In this document: positions 25,227 to 33,363 of the stretch, piece after piece
Layout: every line of letters begins with the position of its first letter
Position numbering within the stretch: position 1 is the stretch's first letter
Source: Pseudomonas synxantha
GTDB lineage: Bacteria; Pseudomonadota; Gammaproteobacteria; Pseudomonadales; Pseudomonadaceae
Direction of reading: 5' to 3'
NCBI RefSeq assembly: GCF_900105675.1
Contig: NZ_LT629786.1
Span: 124,001 to 188,000, forward strand
Length of the DNA: 64,000 nt
Position numbers and translations under genes: made by a program
Notes under the pieces: generated by a model
The model's database searches: none
What the model saw: the letters and a program-made list of their open reading frames with translations, nothing else
Told to the model about the DNA's origin: nothing

Positions 25227-26006
25227 TTACAGATAAATGGTGCCTTGCATATACAGCACGGCCTTACCGGAAATAATCACCCGGTCGCCCTTAAGTTCAC
25301 AACGCAACTGGCCCTTGCGCTGGCCGCCTTGCTCGGCAGTCAATTGCGATTTGCCCAGGCGCTCGGCCCAGAACGGTGCCAGCGAGGTGTGCGCCGAGCC
25401 GGTGACCGGGTCTTCATTGACCCCCACATTCGGCCCGAACCAGCGTGAGACAAAGTCAAATCGAGTGCTTTTGGCGGTGACCGCAATCCCGCGTTTAGGC
25501 AGGCCCCTGAGTCGTGCGAAATCCGGCGTGAGCGCCGCTACCTGAGCTTCATCTTCTACCAGCACGATGTAGTCATCGGTGCCGAACACTTCGGCGTTTT
25601 CGATCCCCAATGCACTCAGCAGACCGCTCGGCGGTTCGCAGCGTTGAGGTTGCTTGGCCGGGAAATCCATCGCCAACTCATCGCCATTGCGCGTCACCCG
25701 CAGTTCGCCGCTGCGTGTGGCAAAACGCAGCACTTCGGGGGCATCCGCCAACATATGCATCAGCACCCACGCTGCCGCCAACGTGGCATGGCCGCACAGG
25801 TCCACTTCGACTTCCGGCGTCAGCCAGCGCAACTCATATATATCGCCGCGAGGCACGAAGAACGCGGTTTCCGAAAGGTTGTTTTCAGCGGCGATGCTTT
25901 GCAGTTGTTCGTCGTGCAGCCACTCGGTAAGTGGGCACACCGCCGCCGGGTTGCCGCCGAAGGGGTGTTGGCTGAAGGCATCGACTTGGTAGATATCCAG
26001 TTTCAT
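25227..26006 (-). CDS. PhzF-family isomerase/epimerase
   Basis: Predicted 259-residue PhzF-like protein. Family marks: QVDAFSQHPFGGNPAAVCPL, the catalytic Glu in NLSETAFFVP (about residue 45), DLCGHATLAAAWVL, and EDPVTGSAHTSLAPFWAERLG near the C-terminus. ATG 26006 has GGAG seven bases upstream; the frame start at 26039 is rejected. No phenazine genes are present, so it is a PhzF-like enzyme of unknown substrate, not evidence for phenazine synthesis. Confidence 0.88.
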   Translation of the reverse strand: MKLDIYQVDAFSQHPFGGNPAAVCPLTEWLHDEQLQSIAAENNLSETAFFVPRGDIYELRWLTPEVEVDLCGHATLAAAWVLMHMLADAPEVLRFATRSGELRVTRNGDELAMDFPAKQPQRCEPPSGLLSALGIENAEVFGTDDYIVLVEDEAQVAALTPDFARLRGLPKRGIAVTAKSTRFDFVSRWFGPNVGVNEDPVTGSAHTSLAPFWAERLGKSQLTAEQGGQRKGQLRCELKGDRVIISGKAVLYMQGTIYL

Positions 26007-26096
26007 CGTGGCGCTCCGTGTTTCAGGGAGGCTGGACACTAACAGTGGGGTCTGGAAGCGTCAAAATACAGTTGGGCAGTTTTTTTGCGCGCATAG

Positions 26097-26127
26097 AAAA
26101 CCGCCTACCTTTCGGTAAGCCGTTTTT
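26097..26127. terminator. hairpin with flanking A and T runs between divergent genes
   Basis: CCGCCTACC/GGTAAGCCG pair around TTTC, flanked by AAAA and TTTTT. It has the form of a Rho-independent terminator read in either direction, yet it lies between the divergent PhzF-like gene and the first KaiC module, where no recognised transcript ends. Confidence 0.4.
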
Positions 26128-26211
26128 AGTACTTGGGATGTGGACATTAGGGCTTCTGTAATTTGCCCTAGGGTGTACCATCGAATACTGCTCATCAGAT
26201 ATTAGTCCGTT

Positions 26212-26646
26212 ATGTCCACACCAAGCGAAGAGAGCCGCCAGATCGTAGCTTCTCTGGCGCTCTGTGTTGGTCCACGCGCTGACACTGCAAGCATCGCCCA
26301 GGCGATTGTTTCGATTTTGCAGAATATAGGCGCAGTACTTACGCCCATTATTGGCCAGCAGGGCGTTGCCGCGCTGTACCGGCGCACCTTCCATCTGTGC
26401 GTCTCTACTCATCCAAGGCTGGCCGGCATCTATGACAGTGTGCCGGCCGCGATGGACCTGATTGCCCTCAAATCCGTACTCGTCGAGCAGAACGAAACCG
26501 ATGCGCTGTTTTTCGGTGAGGTGTTGTTGACTACCCTCTACGAGCTACTGACCACGCTGATCGGGCCCTCACTCACTACACGTTTGCTGGTTGACGTGTG
26601 GCAGCCTTCTTCGAGCGACACCTCTTCGCAGGAAATTTCGCCATGA
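26212..26646 (+). CDS. small helical protein of KaiC module 1, unknown function
   Basis: Predicted 144-residue protein, mostly alpha-helical, without signal peptide or membrane anchor. I do not recognise the family. Its only relative in the window is the equivalent gene at 29311-29733, sharing PIIGQ-X-GV-X-ALYRR near residues 45-60 and an LxELLxxxIGxSLxxRLLxxVW pattern near the C-terminus. Its TGA overlaps the ATG of the KaiC-like gene (ATGA), so the products are made together and probably interact. Being coupled to a RecA-like signalling ATPase suggests a sensor or adaptor role; this is inference. Confidence 0.75.
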   Translation: MSTPSEESRQIVASLALCVGPRADTASIAQAIVSILQNIGAVLTPIIGQQGVAALYRRTFHLCVSTHPRLAGIYDSVPAAMDLIALKSVLVEQNETDALFFGEVLLTTLYELLTTLIGPSLTTRLLVDVWQPSSSDTSSQEISP

Positions 26647-28121
26647 GCACCAAAGTGACTATCAATCGTCTGGCCACGGGTGTGCCAGGACTGGACGAGG
26701 CCCTGGGCGGAGGCCTGCCAGAGTTTTCGTTCAACTTGATCGCCGGCCCTCCCGGGTGTGGCAAAACTACCCTTGCGCACCAGATGATGTTTGCCCTGGC
26801 CACGCCTGAACGTCCGGCGTTGTTTTTTACCGTCCTTGGCGAGCCGCCGTTGAAAATGCTGCGCTATCAGCAGCAATTCGATTTTTTCGACAACGAAGCG
26901 ATCAACCAGTCGATTCGCTATATCAACCTGGCCGACGACACACTGGCCGGTGACTTGGACGAGGTACTGCGACGGATCGTCAGCGAAGTCGAGGCGTATT
27001 CACCGTCGCTGGTATTTGTCGATTCGTTTCGCTCCGTGGTGCTGGCCAGCCAGACCCAAGACAACCCGAATAACAACTTGCCGCAGTTCATCCAGCAACT
27101 GGGTATGTTGATGACCACGTGGCAGGCGACGACCTTTCTGATTGGCGAATACTTCACCGAAACCGACACCAATCCGATTTTCACCGTGGCAGACGGCCTG
27201 ATATGGCTGCGCCAGAGCATCGAGCGCAACTCGATGGTGCGCAAGATGGAAATCATGAAGATGCGCGGCCAGCCGACCTTGCCGGGCCTGCACACCTTTC
27301 GTATTGCGACCTCGGGGATCAAGGTGTTCCCACCGGCGGCTATCAATCGCTCGGTTGAAGCGCCGTCGACGTTCCCGATCACACGCCTGAAAATGGGGGT
27401 GCCGGTACTCGATGAGATGCTCGGCGGCGGCCTGCCTCGTGGGTATTCGCTGTTGGTGGCCGGACCATCGGGCTCGGGCAAAAGCATTCTGGCGGCGACC
27501 TTCCTGGCCGAAGGCGCACGCAACGGTGAAACCGGTGTGATTGCCGTGTTCGAGCAGCGGCCCAACCATTCGCAAAACCCGAAGTTGGCTGAGTTGATCA
27601 AGAGCGGGCAGGTTAGCCTGGTAGACAGCCGCGCGCCGGACCTGTCCATCGACGAAATCGTCCACTTGCTGCTCGGCGAGATCGGCCGTTTGAAAGCTAC
27701 CCGCGTGGTAATTGATTCGCTGTCGGGCTTTGAGCTGGCATTGGCGCCAACCTTTCGCGCCGACTTTCGCGAGTCGCTCTCACGCATGGTCACCGCGCTG
27801 ACGGCTGCCGGGGTCAGCGTCTTGATGACCTCTGAGTTGGAAGACCGCTACACCGACTTGCGCTTTAGTCCTTACGGCACAGCTTTTCTCACCGACGCGA
27901 TCATTGTCCAGCGCTACATTGAAGTGCAGAGCCGCCTGCTGCGGATCATGGCAGTGGTAAAGGTGCGCGCCAGCGCCCATTCCGATGAGTTACGCCAGTA
28001 TTACATCGACGACAACGGCCTGCAGATTGGCGAAATGCTCGCTGATCAGGAGGGACTGCTGGGGGGGCGTCCGACAAAGCAAGGCGCAGAGGCGAAACAC
28101 ATGGGAGATAAAAATGATTGA
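26643..28121 (+). CDS. double-domain KaiC-like ATPase, module 1
   Basis: Predicted 492-residue protein with two RecA-like KaiC domains. Walker A motifs are GPPGCGKTT (residues 35-43) and GPSGSGKS (about 274-281); the Walker B strands are PSLVFVDSF and ATRVVIDSLSG. The region matching the S431/T432 phosphosites of cyanobacterial KaiC reads SPYGTAFLTDAII, which puts Ala and Phe at the dyad, and the paired catalytic Glu of CII reads FEQ instead of EE. Autophosphorylation as in the clock protein is therefore unlikely. ATG 26643 overlaps the preceding stop; the longer frame from 26598 is rejected. A histidine kinase gene follows 9 bp later. Confidence 0.88.
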   Translation: MSTKVTINRLATGVPGLDEALGGGLPEFSFNLIAGPPGCGKTTLAHQMMFALATPERPALFFTVLGEPPLKMLRYQQQFDFFDNEAINQSIRYINLADDTLAGDLDEVLRRIVSEVEAYSPSLVFVDSFRSVVLASQTQDNPNNNLPQFIQQLGMLMTTWQATTFLIGEYFTETDTNPIFTVADGLIWLRQSIERNSMVRKMEIMKMRGQPTLPGLHTFRIATSGIKVFPPAAINRSVEAPSTFPITRLKMGVPVLDEMLGGGLPRGYSLLVAGPSGSGKSILAATFLAEGARNGETGVIAVFEQRPNHSQNPKLAELIKSGQVSLVDSRAPDLSIDEIVHLLLGEIGRLKATRVVIDSLSGFELALAPTFRADFRESLSRMVTALTAAGVSVLMTSELEDRYTDLRFSPYGTAFLTDAIIVQRYIEVQSRLLRIMAVVKVRASAHSDELRQYYIDDNGLQIGEMLADQEGLLGGRPTKQGAEAKHMGDKND

Positions 28122-28130
28122 GCCCGACTC

Positions 28131-29165
28131 GTGAGCAAGATCAGCGGCGAGAACGAACGTGAGAAGGCCAATGCCGCTCACGAACTGTTCTTGCTCGGTC
28201 AAAAAACGGTTGAAGCACGCGCCGTATTGGCCGCCCTACAGCAACAGTTGAACGACGCCAGCAGCCTCTTGGTGGATACCCAGCAGGTCGAGAAGGTGAT
28301 GCAGGCCAATCAACAATTGGTGTTGGCAATACTTCTAGCCCAGTCAGACGCCGTGACTCCGCCTCGCTTGGGTGAGTTGCATTTGTACCAGGAGTTGCGC
28401 GAGGCTAATGCGCAACTGGTCATCGCTGCGCTGAGTGCCCAGGACCTTCAGGCAACAGCCGAACGCGCGCTGAGTCAGCACAAAGGCATCCTCGCCATGG
28501 TCGCCCATGAACTGCGAAATCCGCTGACGCCTATCAGCATGATTGCAGAGCGTATGGTGCGTCTGCCTAGCGATCAACTCCCTCGAATGCGGGAATTAAT
28601 CGAGAGCCAGGTACAGCATATTTCACAATTGGTCGATGATCTGCTGGATGTCTCTCGCGTCAGCACTGGCAAACTGCGAATCAATCTCCGCGATGTCGAT
28701 ATGATGCAGGTAATTCTCGCGGCCGTTGACGCCTGCCGCCCAGTCATGAGTGCGCGACAGCAATATTTCGATATCCATCTTCCCCATGGGATTTTGATGG
28801 TGAATGGCGACCCGGTACGTCTCTCGCAGATTCTTCACAACCTTCTGGCCAATGCGGCCAAGTACACCCCTGCCGCCGGCAAAATCAAGCTGATTGTGAC
28901 GGTAGAGCACGAAGTTCTGAAAATACGAATTTCCGACAATGGAATTGGAGTTACGGCGAAAGCACTGCCCTTTATTTTTGATCCTTATGTTCAAGATTCA
29001 CACGCTATAGGCTTCAACGGAGCTGGCTTGGGTATTGGATTAACTGTCGTTCGCGAGCTTGTCGAAGCACACGGCGGTACTGTGACTGGTATGAGTGAGG
29101 GTAGCGGCAAGGGGAGCGAGTTTGTGGTTTCTCTGCCGCTGGTGGCAACGTTCGCAGCCTGTTAG
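28131..29165 (+). CDS. soluble sensor histidine kinase, module 1
   Basis: Predicted 344-residue cytoplasmic kinase, start GTG at 28131. Residues 1-110 are a coiled coil with two repeats of the type REANAQLVIAAL/QANQQLVLAIL. HisKA follows with MVAHELRNPLTPISM (phospho-His 126), then HATPase with NLLANAAKYTPAAG, DNGIGV and GAGLGIGLTVVREL. It has no transmembrane helix, PAS domain or receiver domain, so its input probably comes from the KaiC-like partner. No cognate response regulator is adjacent. The kinase of module 2 is the same apart from an inserted GGDEF domain. Confidence 0.87.
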   Translation: MSKISGENEREKANAAHELFLLGQKTVEARAVLAALQQQLNDASSLLVDTQQVEKVMQANQQLVLAILLAQSDAVTPPRLGELHLYQELREANAQLVIAALSAQDLQATAERALSQHKGILAMVAHELRNPLTPISMIAERMVRLPSDQLPRMRELIESQVQHISQLVDDLLDVSRVSTGKLRINLRDVDMMQVILAAVDACRPVMSARQQYFDIHLPHGILMVNGDPVRLSQILHNLLANAAKYTPAAGKIKLIVTVEHEVLKIRISDNGIGVTAKALPFIFDPYVQDSHAIGFNGAGLGIGLTVVRELVEAHGGTVTGMSEGSGKGSEFVVSLPLVATFAAC

Positions 29166-29310
29166 GAAGATGCAGACGTTAACTTTTACTTATACGGGAT
29201 CTCTACAACGCCCGGTCGTCGCACGAAGGATCCCCTGCTGAAAATAGACCCGATGACCGAGAGAGCAGGGTGTACTATCGAGAAATAGCATCATGAAGTG
29301 ATACTTACCC

Positions 29311-29733
29311 ATGGAAAGGGATGATAGCCGCAGGATATCGGCATCGACGGCTAGACGCGCCGGGGACACTCCGACCGCCGAACAAATCGCTAATGCGGTC
29401 GTGGCAACATTCAGGGATATTTATACTACTCTCGCGCCGATTATTGGGCAGGAAGGCGTGTTTGCGCTGTATAGGCGAAGCGTCTTTATCTGTGCCTCTC
29501 GTCACACTTGTCTCTCCAGCCTCAACGACAGCCTCGAGAAAGACTTTTCTGGATTGAGACGCCTGCTCGCGCAACAAACCAGCGACAAAGCCACAGCATA
29601 CGGTGACGACTTGCTGAAGACTTTGAATGAGCTACTGATCTCGTTCATAGGATCTTCTCTATCCGTACGTCTGTTGCAGCCCGTTTGGGACAACTCTTTT
29701 AGCGACACCCCTGCGCAGGATACCTCGTCATGA
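29311..29733 (+). CDS. small helical protein of KaiC module 2, unknown function
   Basis: Predicted 140-residue paralogue of the 26212 gene product; identity is modest but the APIIGQEGVFALYRR core and the C-terminal SLSVRLLQPVW match. It is helical with no signal or membrane segment. The stop overlaps the ATG of the second KaiC-like gene (ATGA). The small protein is the most diverged member of the duplicated module, which would fit a sensory or specificity role. Not a recognised family. Confidence 0.73.
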   Translation: MERDDSRRISASTARRAGDTPTAEQIANAVVATFRDIYTTLAPIIGQEGVFALYRRSVFICASRHTCLSSLNDSLEKDFSGLRRLLAQQTSDKATAYGDDLLKTLNELLISFIGSSLSVRLLQPVWDNSFSDTPAQDTSS

Positions 29734-31235
29734 ATACCAAAGTGACAATCAATCGCTTGCGCACAGGTGTGCCAGGATTGGATGAGGTGCTAGGCGGAGG
29801 ATTGCCGGAGTTCTCGTTCAATTTGATCGCTGGTACACCGGGCTGCGGAAAGACAACGCTGGCGCATCAAATGATGTTCGCCCTCGCTGCACCGGAGCGA
29901 CCAGCTCTGTATTTCACCGTACTGGGTGAGCCGCCATTAAAGATGTTGCGGTATCAGCAGCAGTTTGAGTTCTTCGACAACGAAGCAGTGACGCGTTCGA
30001 TCCGGTACATCAACCTCGCTGGCGATACGCTTACTGGCGATCTGGATGAAGTTTTGCGACGGATTGTGGCCGAGGTTGAAGCTCATAGCCCGTCGCTAGT
30101 ATTCGTCGATTCTTTCCGTTCAGTGGTGCTGGCGAGCAGTACGCAGAGCAACCCGAACAATAACCTTGCGCAGTTCGTCCAGCAGTTGGGCATGATGATG
30201 ACGACGTGGCAGGCCACCACATTTTTGATTGGCGAATATTTTAACGAAACGCAAAGCAACCCTGTTTTCACCGTAGCCGATGGGCTCATTTGGTTGCACC
30301 AAAGCGTTAAGCGCAACTCTATAGTACGCAAAATGGAAATCATGAAGATGCGGGGGCAGCCGACGTTACCGGGCCTGCACTCTTTTCGCATCAGCAATGC
30401 CGGCATCAAGGTATTCGCACCAGCTGTTACCCCTGTTAAGTCAAGCAGGCCTGCCGAAAACTCAGAAGCACTTGATTTTCGTCTGCTGATGGGGAATGCG
30501 CACCTGGACGAAATGCTAGGCGGCGGTTTACCTCGAGGGTATTCACTGCTGGTTGCGGGCCCTTCGGGCTCTGGCAAAAGTATTCTTGCAACGACCTTCC
30601 TCGCAGAGGGGGCGAGAGGCGGAGAAACCGGCGTGATTGCCGTGTTCGAGCAGCGTCCGAACTATGCTCAAAATGCAACACTTGCAAACCTGATCAGCAC
30701 CGGCCAAGTCGGTTTGGTGGATAGTCGTTCTCCTGATTTATCAATCGAGGAGGTCATCCATATGCTGCTTGCTGAGATCAAGCGTCTTGGAGCCAGTCGC
30801 GTGGTCATAGACTCTTTGTCAGGTTTCGAATTGGCCTTGGCACCGACCTTCCGGGAAGATTTTCGCGAGTCGTTGTCGTGCCTGGTCAGCTCATTGGCGA
30901 GCGTTGGTGTAACAGTGCTGATGACCTCGGAGCTCGAGGATCGCTACACGGACCTGCGCTTCAGCCCTTACGGCACGGCGTTTTTGACCGACGCAATTAT
31001 TGTTCAGCGCTATATCGAAATTGAAAGTCGGTTGTTGCGAGTCATGGCAGTGGTGAAGGTTCGCGCAAGCCAGCACTCCCATGAGTTACGTCTGTACAAA
31101 ATCGACGATCAAGGCATTCATATTGGCAAAATGCTTGTTGAGCGAGAAGGTCTCTTAGGGGGCCGCCCGACTCAGAAGAACAATCAGACGTCGATGCCGC
31201 GGTTTGAGGCGGATGAACTTGGGACGCTTTCGTGA
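29730..31235 (+). CDS. double-domain KaiC-like ATPase, module 2
   Basis: Predicted 501-residue paralogue of the module 1 ATPase, closely similar throughout. CI Walker A GTPGCGKTT and CII Walker A GPSGSGKS are intact. The phosphosite region again reads SPYGTAFLTDAII, so the loss of the Ser-Thr dyad is shared by both copies, and CII again has FEQ. The linker between domains (about residues 235-255) and the C-terminal tail differ most. The TGA overlaps the GTG of the following kinase, so all three genes of this module are coupled. Confidence 0.88.
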   Translation: MNTKVTINRLRTGVPGLDEVLGGGLPEFSFNLIAGTPGCGKTTLAHQMMFALAAPERPALYFTVLGEPPLKMLRYQQQFEFFDNEAVTRSIRYINLAGDTLTGDLDEVLRRIVAEVEAHSPSLVFVDSFRSVVLASSTQSNPNNNLAQFVQQLGMMMTTWQATTFLIGEYFNETQSNPVFTVADGLIWLHQSVKRNSIVRKMEIMKMRGQPTLPGLHSFRISNAGIKVFAPAVTPVKSSRPAENSEALDFRLLMGNAHLDEMLGGGLPRGYSLLVAGPSGSGKSILATTFLAEGARGGETGVIAVFEQRPNYAQNATLANLISTGQVGLVDSRSPDLSIEEVIHMLLAEIKRLGASRVVIDSLSGFELALAPTFREDFRESLSCLVSSLASVGVTVLMTSELEDRYTDLRFSPYGTAFLTDAIIVQRYIEIESRLLRVMAVVKVRASQHSHELRLYKIDDQGIHIGKMLVEREGLLGGRPTQKNNQTSMPRFEADELGTLS

Positions 31236-32857
31236 ACCGCAAAACGTACGACGATAAAAAAGCGCTCGCTGCTGCGAGTATCGAGCTGACTCAGGTTGTG
31301 CAGAAAACCCAGGAGGCTCGCCTAAAGCTTGATGCTCTTGAGCAGAAAGTCGTGAACACTCAGTCCCAAGTGCTGGAAAAGCAGCAGTCCGGGCAGTTAA
31401 TCGAGGCCAATGAACAACTGGTACTAGCGCTTCTCCAAGCCCAAATTGGCGTTGAACAGGCAGCCACTGCGCTACGTGAGGTTTCTCACGCCGCGCAGCT
31501 CGATGTATTGACGGGGCTTCCCAATCGCAGATTGCTACTCGGACGGTTAGCCCAGGCGATCGAAGATACGACGCCGGAGGGAGAGGGGCTGGCTGTACTC
31601 TTTTTGGATCTGAATCACTTCAAATTGATCAACGACACGTTGGGGCACAGTGTCGGCGATGAAGTGCTCAAGGAAACTGCACTGCGACTGAGTGGCGCGG
31701 TACGCAAGAATGATACGGTTGGACGATACGGCGGGGACGAGTTCATTATCTTGCTGGTAGGCACTATCAGCCATGCCGATGTATTGGGTATCTGCGAGAA
31801 GATCATCAAGGCGCTTGGAGTGCCACATCCTATCGGGAATCAGATTCTGCAACTGGCAGCGAGTATCGGGGTGAGTTATTACCCGAAAGATGGCGATGAC
31901 CCACACACATTGATCGATTGCGCTGACGCGGCGATGTATCGGGCAAAACGGCATGGTATAGGGGTAGCTTTTCACAGCACCGACTTGCCTCCAGTACTGT
32001 TGCCTACCCACCTCCCAATTATCCCGGCACAAAAAAAACCGGGCGCTCACCACCCCATAGCCTCAGGAGAACACGAAAGACGCCGTGCTCAATTGCGAGA
32101 GGCGAACGAGCAGTTAGTATTAACCGCACTCAACGCGCAACAGCTCCAGGCCGTTGCGGAGGGCGCCCTGGATAAGCAGAAAAAAATTCTGGCGATGGTT
32201 GCCCACGAGTTGCGCGATCCTCTGACACCGCTAACCCTGGTGGCGGGGATGCTGATGCAGTCCTCCCATGAACGGTTGGCGACCATACAGGCGATTATTG
32301 AGCGTCAGACAAGCCATATTGCGCGTCTGGTAGACGACCTGATGGACGTATCCATGGCCCAGACAGGCAAGCTCAGACTGAACTTCCAGCCTGTAGACAT
32401 AGCAACGATCATCGATGAGGCCGTCGTCGTTTGTCGTCCTGCGATCGACTTACGCTTTCAGCAACTTGTAGTGCGCAAGCCAAGGCGCCCGCTGATGATC
32501 AATGGTGATCAGCTCAGATTGACGCAAATTTTATGCAACCTGCTTGGCAATGCCTCCAAGTACACACCCAATCATGGTTCGATCAAGCTGGTTATTGATG
32601 CTGGTGCCGAGGACATTACCTTGACCTTTTCCGATACCGGTATAGGTATTAGTGCTGAGGTTCTGGATTTTATTTTTGATCCCTTCGTTCAGGATGCCCA
32701 CGCCATTGGGTTCAACGGCACAGGCCTGGGGGTTGGTCTGTCAGTCGTTCGCGAATTGGTCGAGGGGCATCGAGGCTCGGTAAACGTGTTCAGCGGCGGC
32801 CTAGGGCTCGGCAGCACGTTTGTCGTCACGCTACCGTTGCCCCCGCAGTCCAAATAA
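31232..32857 (+). CDS. GGDEF-histidine kinase hybrid, module 2
   Basis: Predicted 541-residue soluble protein, start GTG at 31232. N-terminal coiled coil (about 1-85), then GGDEF with the intact active site GRYGGDEF (GGDEF 167-171) and an inhibitory RXXD site (RKND) five residues before it. A linker follows, then a second REANEQLVLTAL helix and HisKA with MVAHELRDPLTPLTL (phospho-His 325), and HATPase with NLLGNASKYTPNHG and GTGLGVGLSVVREL. The GGDEF domain sits between the two coiled-coil repeats that are adjacent in the module 1 kinase. It could make c-di-GMP and phosphotransfer in one polypeptide. No EAL domain. Confidence 0.87.
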   Translation: MNRKTYDDKKALAAASIELTQVVQKTQEARLKLDALEQKVVNTQSQVLEKQQSGQLIEANEQLVLALLQAQIGVEQAATALREVSHAAQLDVLTGLPNRRLLLGRLAQAIEDTTPEGEGLAVLFLDLNHFKLINDTLGHSVGDEVLKETALRLSGAVRKNDTVGRYGGDEFIILLVGTISHADVLGICEKIIKALGVPHPIGNQILQLAASIGVSYYPKDGDDPHTLIDCADAAMYRAKRHGIGVAFHSTDLPPVLLPTHLPIIPAQKKPGAHHPIASGEHERRRAQLREANEQLVLTALNAQQLQAVAEGALDKQKKILAMVAHELRDPLTPLTLVAGMLMQSSHERLATIQAIIERQTSHIARLVDDLMDVSMAQTGKLRLNFQPVDIATIIDEAVVVCRPAIDLRFQQLVVRKPRRPLMINGDQLRLTQILCNLLGNASKYTPNHGSIKLVIDAGAEDITLTFSDTGIGISAEVLDFIFDPFVQDAHAIGFNGTGLGVGLSVVRELVEGHRGSVNVFSGGLGLGSTFVVTLPLPPQSK

Positions 32858-32914
32858 CTGTTTTGTGAGGGGGGCAGCTATAGGGATACAAGGAGAGGTA
32901 TCTAGAAAACAAGA

Positions 32915-32938
32915 AAGCCCGCACTAGGCGGGCTTCTT
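32915..32938. terminator. Rho-independent terminator
   Basis: AAGCCCGC (32915-32922) pairs with GCGGGCTT (32928-32935) around ACTAG, followed by CTT. It ends the KaiC module 2 operon on the plus strand and, read the other way (A-run side), could also end the tRNA-Met transcript. Confidence 0.7.
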
Positions 32939-32981
32939 GAGGTGATTCATAGACTGCTGTAGACATCTATGGATCGGTACT

Positions 32982-33058
32982 TGGTGGCTACACAGGGACT
33001 TGAACCCCGGACCCCAGCATTATGAATGCTATGCTCTAACCAACTGAGCTATGTAGCC
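32982..33058 (-). tRNA. tRNA-Met (CAT), elongator type
   Basis: 77 bases including an encoded CCA. Acceptor GGCTACA/TGTAGCC, D-loop AGCTCAGTTGGTTAGAGC, anticodon loop TTCATAA (anticodon CAT), T-arm with GGTTCAAGTCC. It resembles the elongator tRNA-Met of gamma-proteobacteria. In P. aeruginosa a tRNA-Met adjoins ychF; here the type III secretion cluster separates them. Confidence 0.92.
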
Positions 33059-33069
33059 AAGTGGCGCGC

Positions 33070-33098
33070 ATTATTCGCCTGGAACGGCAATGCGTCAA
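33070..33098 (-). promoter_or_regulatory. sigma-70 promoter of tRNA-Met
   Basis: Minus strand TTGACG (33093-33098), 17-bp spacer, AATAAT (33070-33075), about ten bases before the tRNA 5' end, with a GCGCGCC discriminator typical of stable-RNA promoters. Confidence 0.75.
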
Positions 33099-33363
33099 GC
33101 CTTTTTATCGAAATTTTTTCTACGCTTTCAACTGTTTAAAGGAAAGCGCCGCTTTGGGCGACGGGCGGCAGGGGGGTCGAGCCTCTCATTCGTCAATCCA
33201 ATTCTCTACAGGCACGGCTCTGATTCTCCGTGGAGGCGGCATGGATCGTGTTGGCCGCAGCCGAGTCCGTGCCGGATACGCTTTGGCTCGTTCGGTAATG
33301 CACCAGGCCTGACGGTGTTGGGCAGATATCCCTGTCGCCCAACGCTTGACCGGTTAAGCCAGG
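33099..33363. other. gene-free stretch with one hairpin, 3' of the hrpL-like gene
   Basis: No coding sequence can be supported. GTTGGGC and GCCCAAC at 33317-33343 form a 7-bp stem around 13 bases, about 20 bp past the hrpL-like stop codon. It may help end that transcript, although no T-run follows. Confidence 0.4.

Larger units (their letters stand above)
26212..32857 (+). repeat. tandem duplication of the small protein / KaiC / kinase module
   Basis: Module 1 (26212-29165) and module 2 (29311-32857) have the same gene order, the same start/stop overlaps and clearly paralogous products. The nucleotide sequences are diverged at many third positions, and module 2 is slightly less GC-rich, so this is an old duplication or two separate acquisitions. 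A common 15-base motif precedes both (AGGGTGTAC-C/T-ATCGA at 26170-26184 and 29267-29281). Confidence 0.8.

Noticed and set aside
25227..26006. Phenazine biosynthesis
   Set aside because: Only a PhzF-family protein is present; these are widespread enzymes and no phzA-E or G are near.
26212..32857. A circadian clock locus
   Set aside because: No kaiA or kaiB, and the KaiC phosphosites are not conserved; a clock role is not supported.
32982..33058. tRNA-Met as the integration site of the secretion cluster
   Set aside because: The cluster is on the 5' side of the tRNA and no duplicated tRNA 3' end or integrase is seen.
33061..33312. Small + strand open frames between tRNA-Met and the hrpL-like gene
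   Set aside because: They start within the tRNA promoter and show no coding character; tested as possible effector remnants without success.
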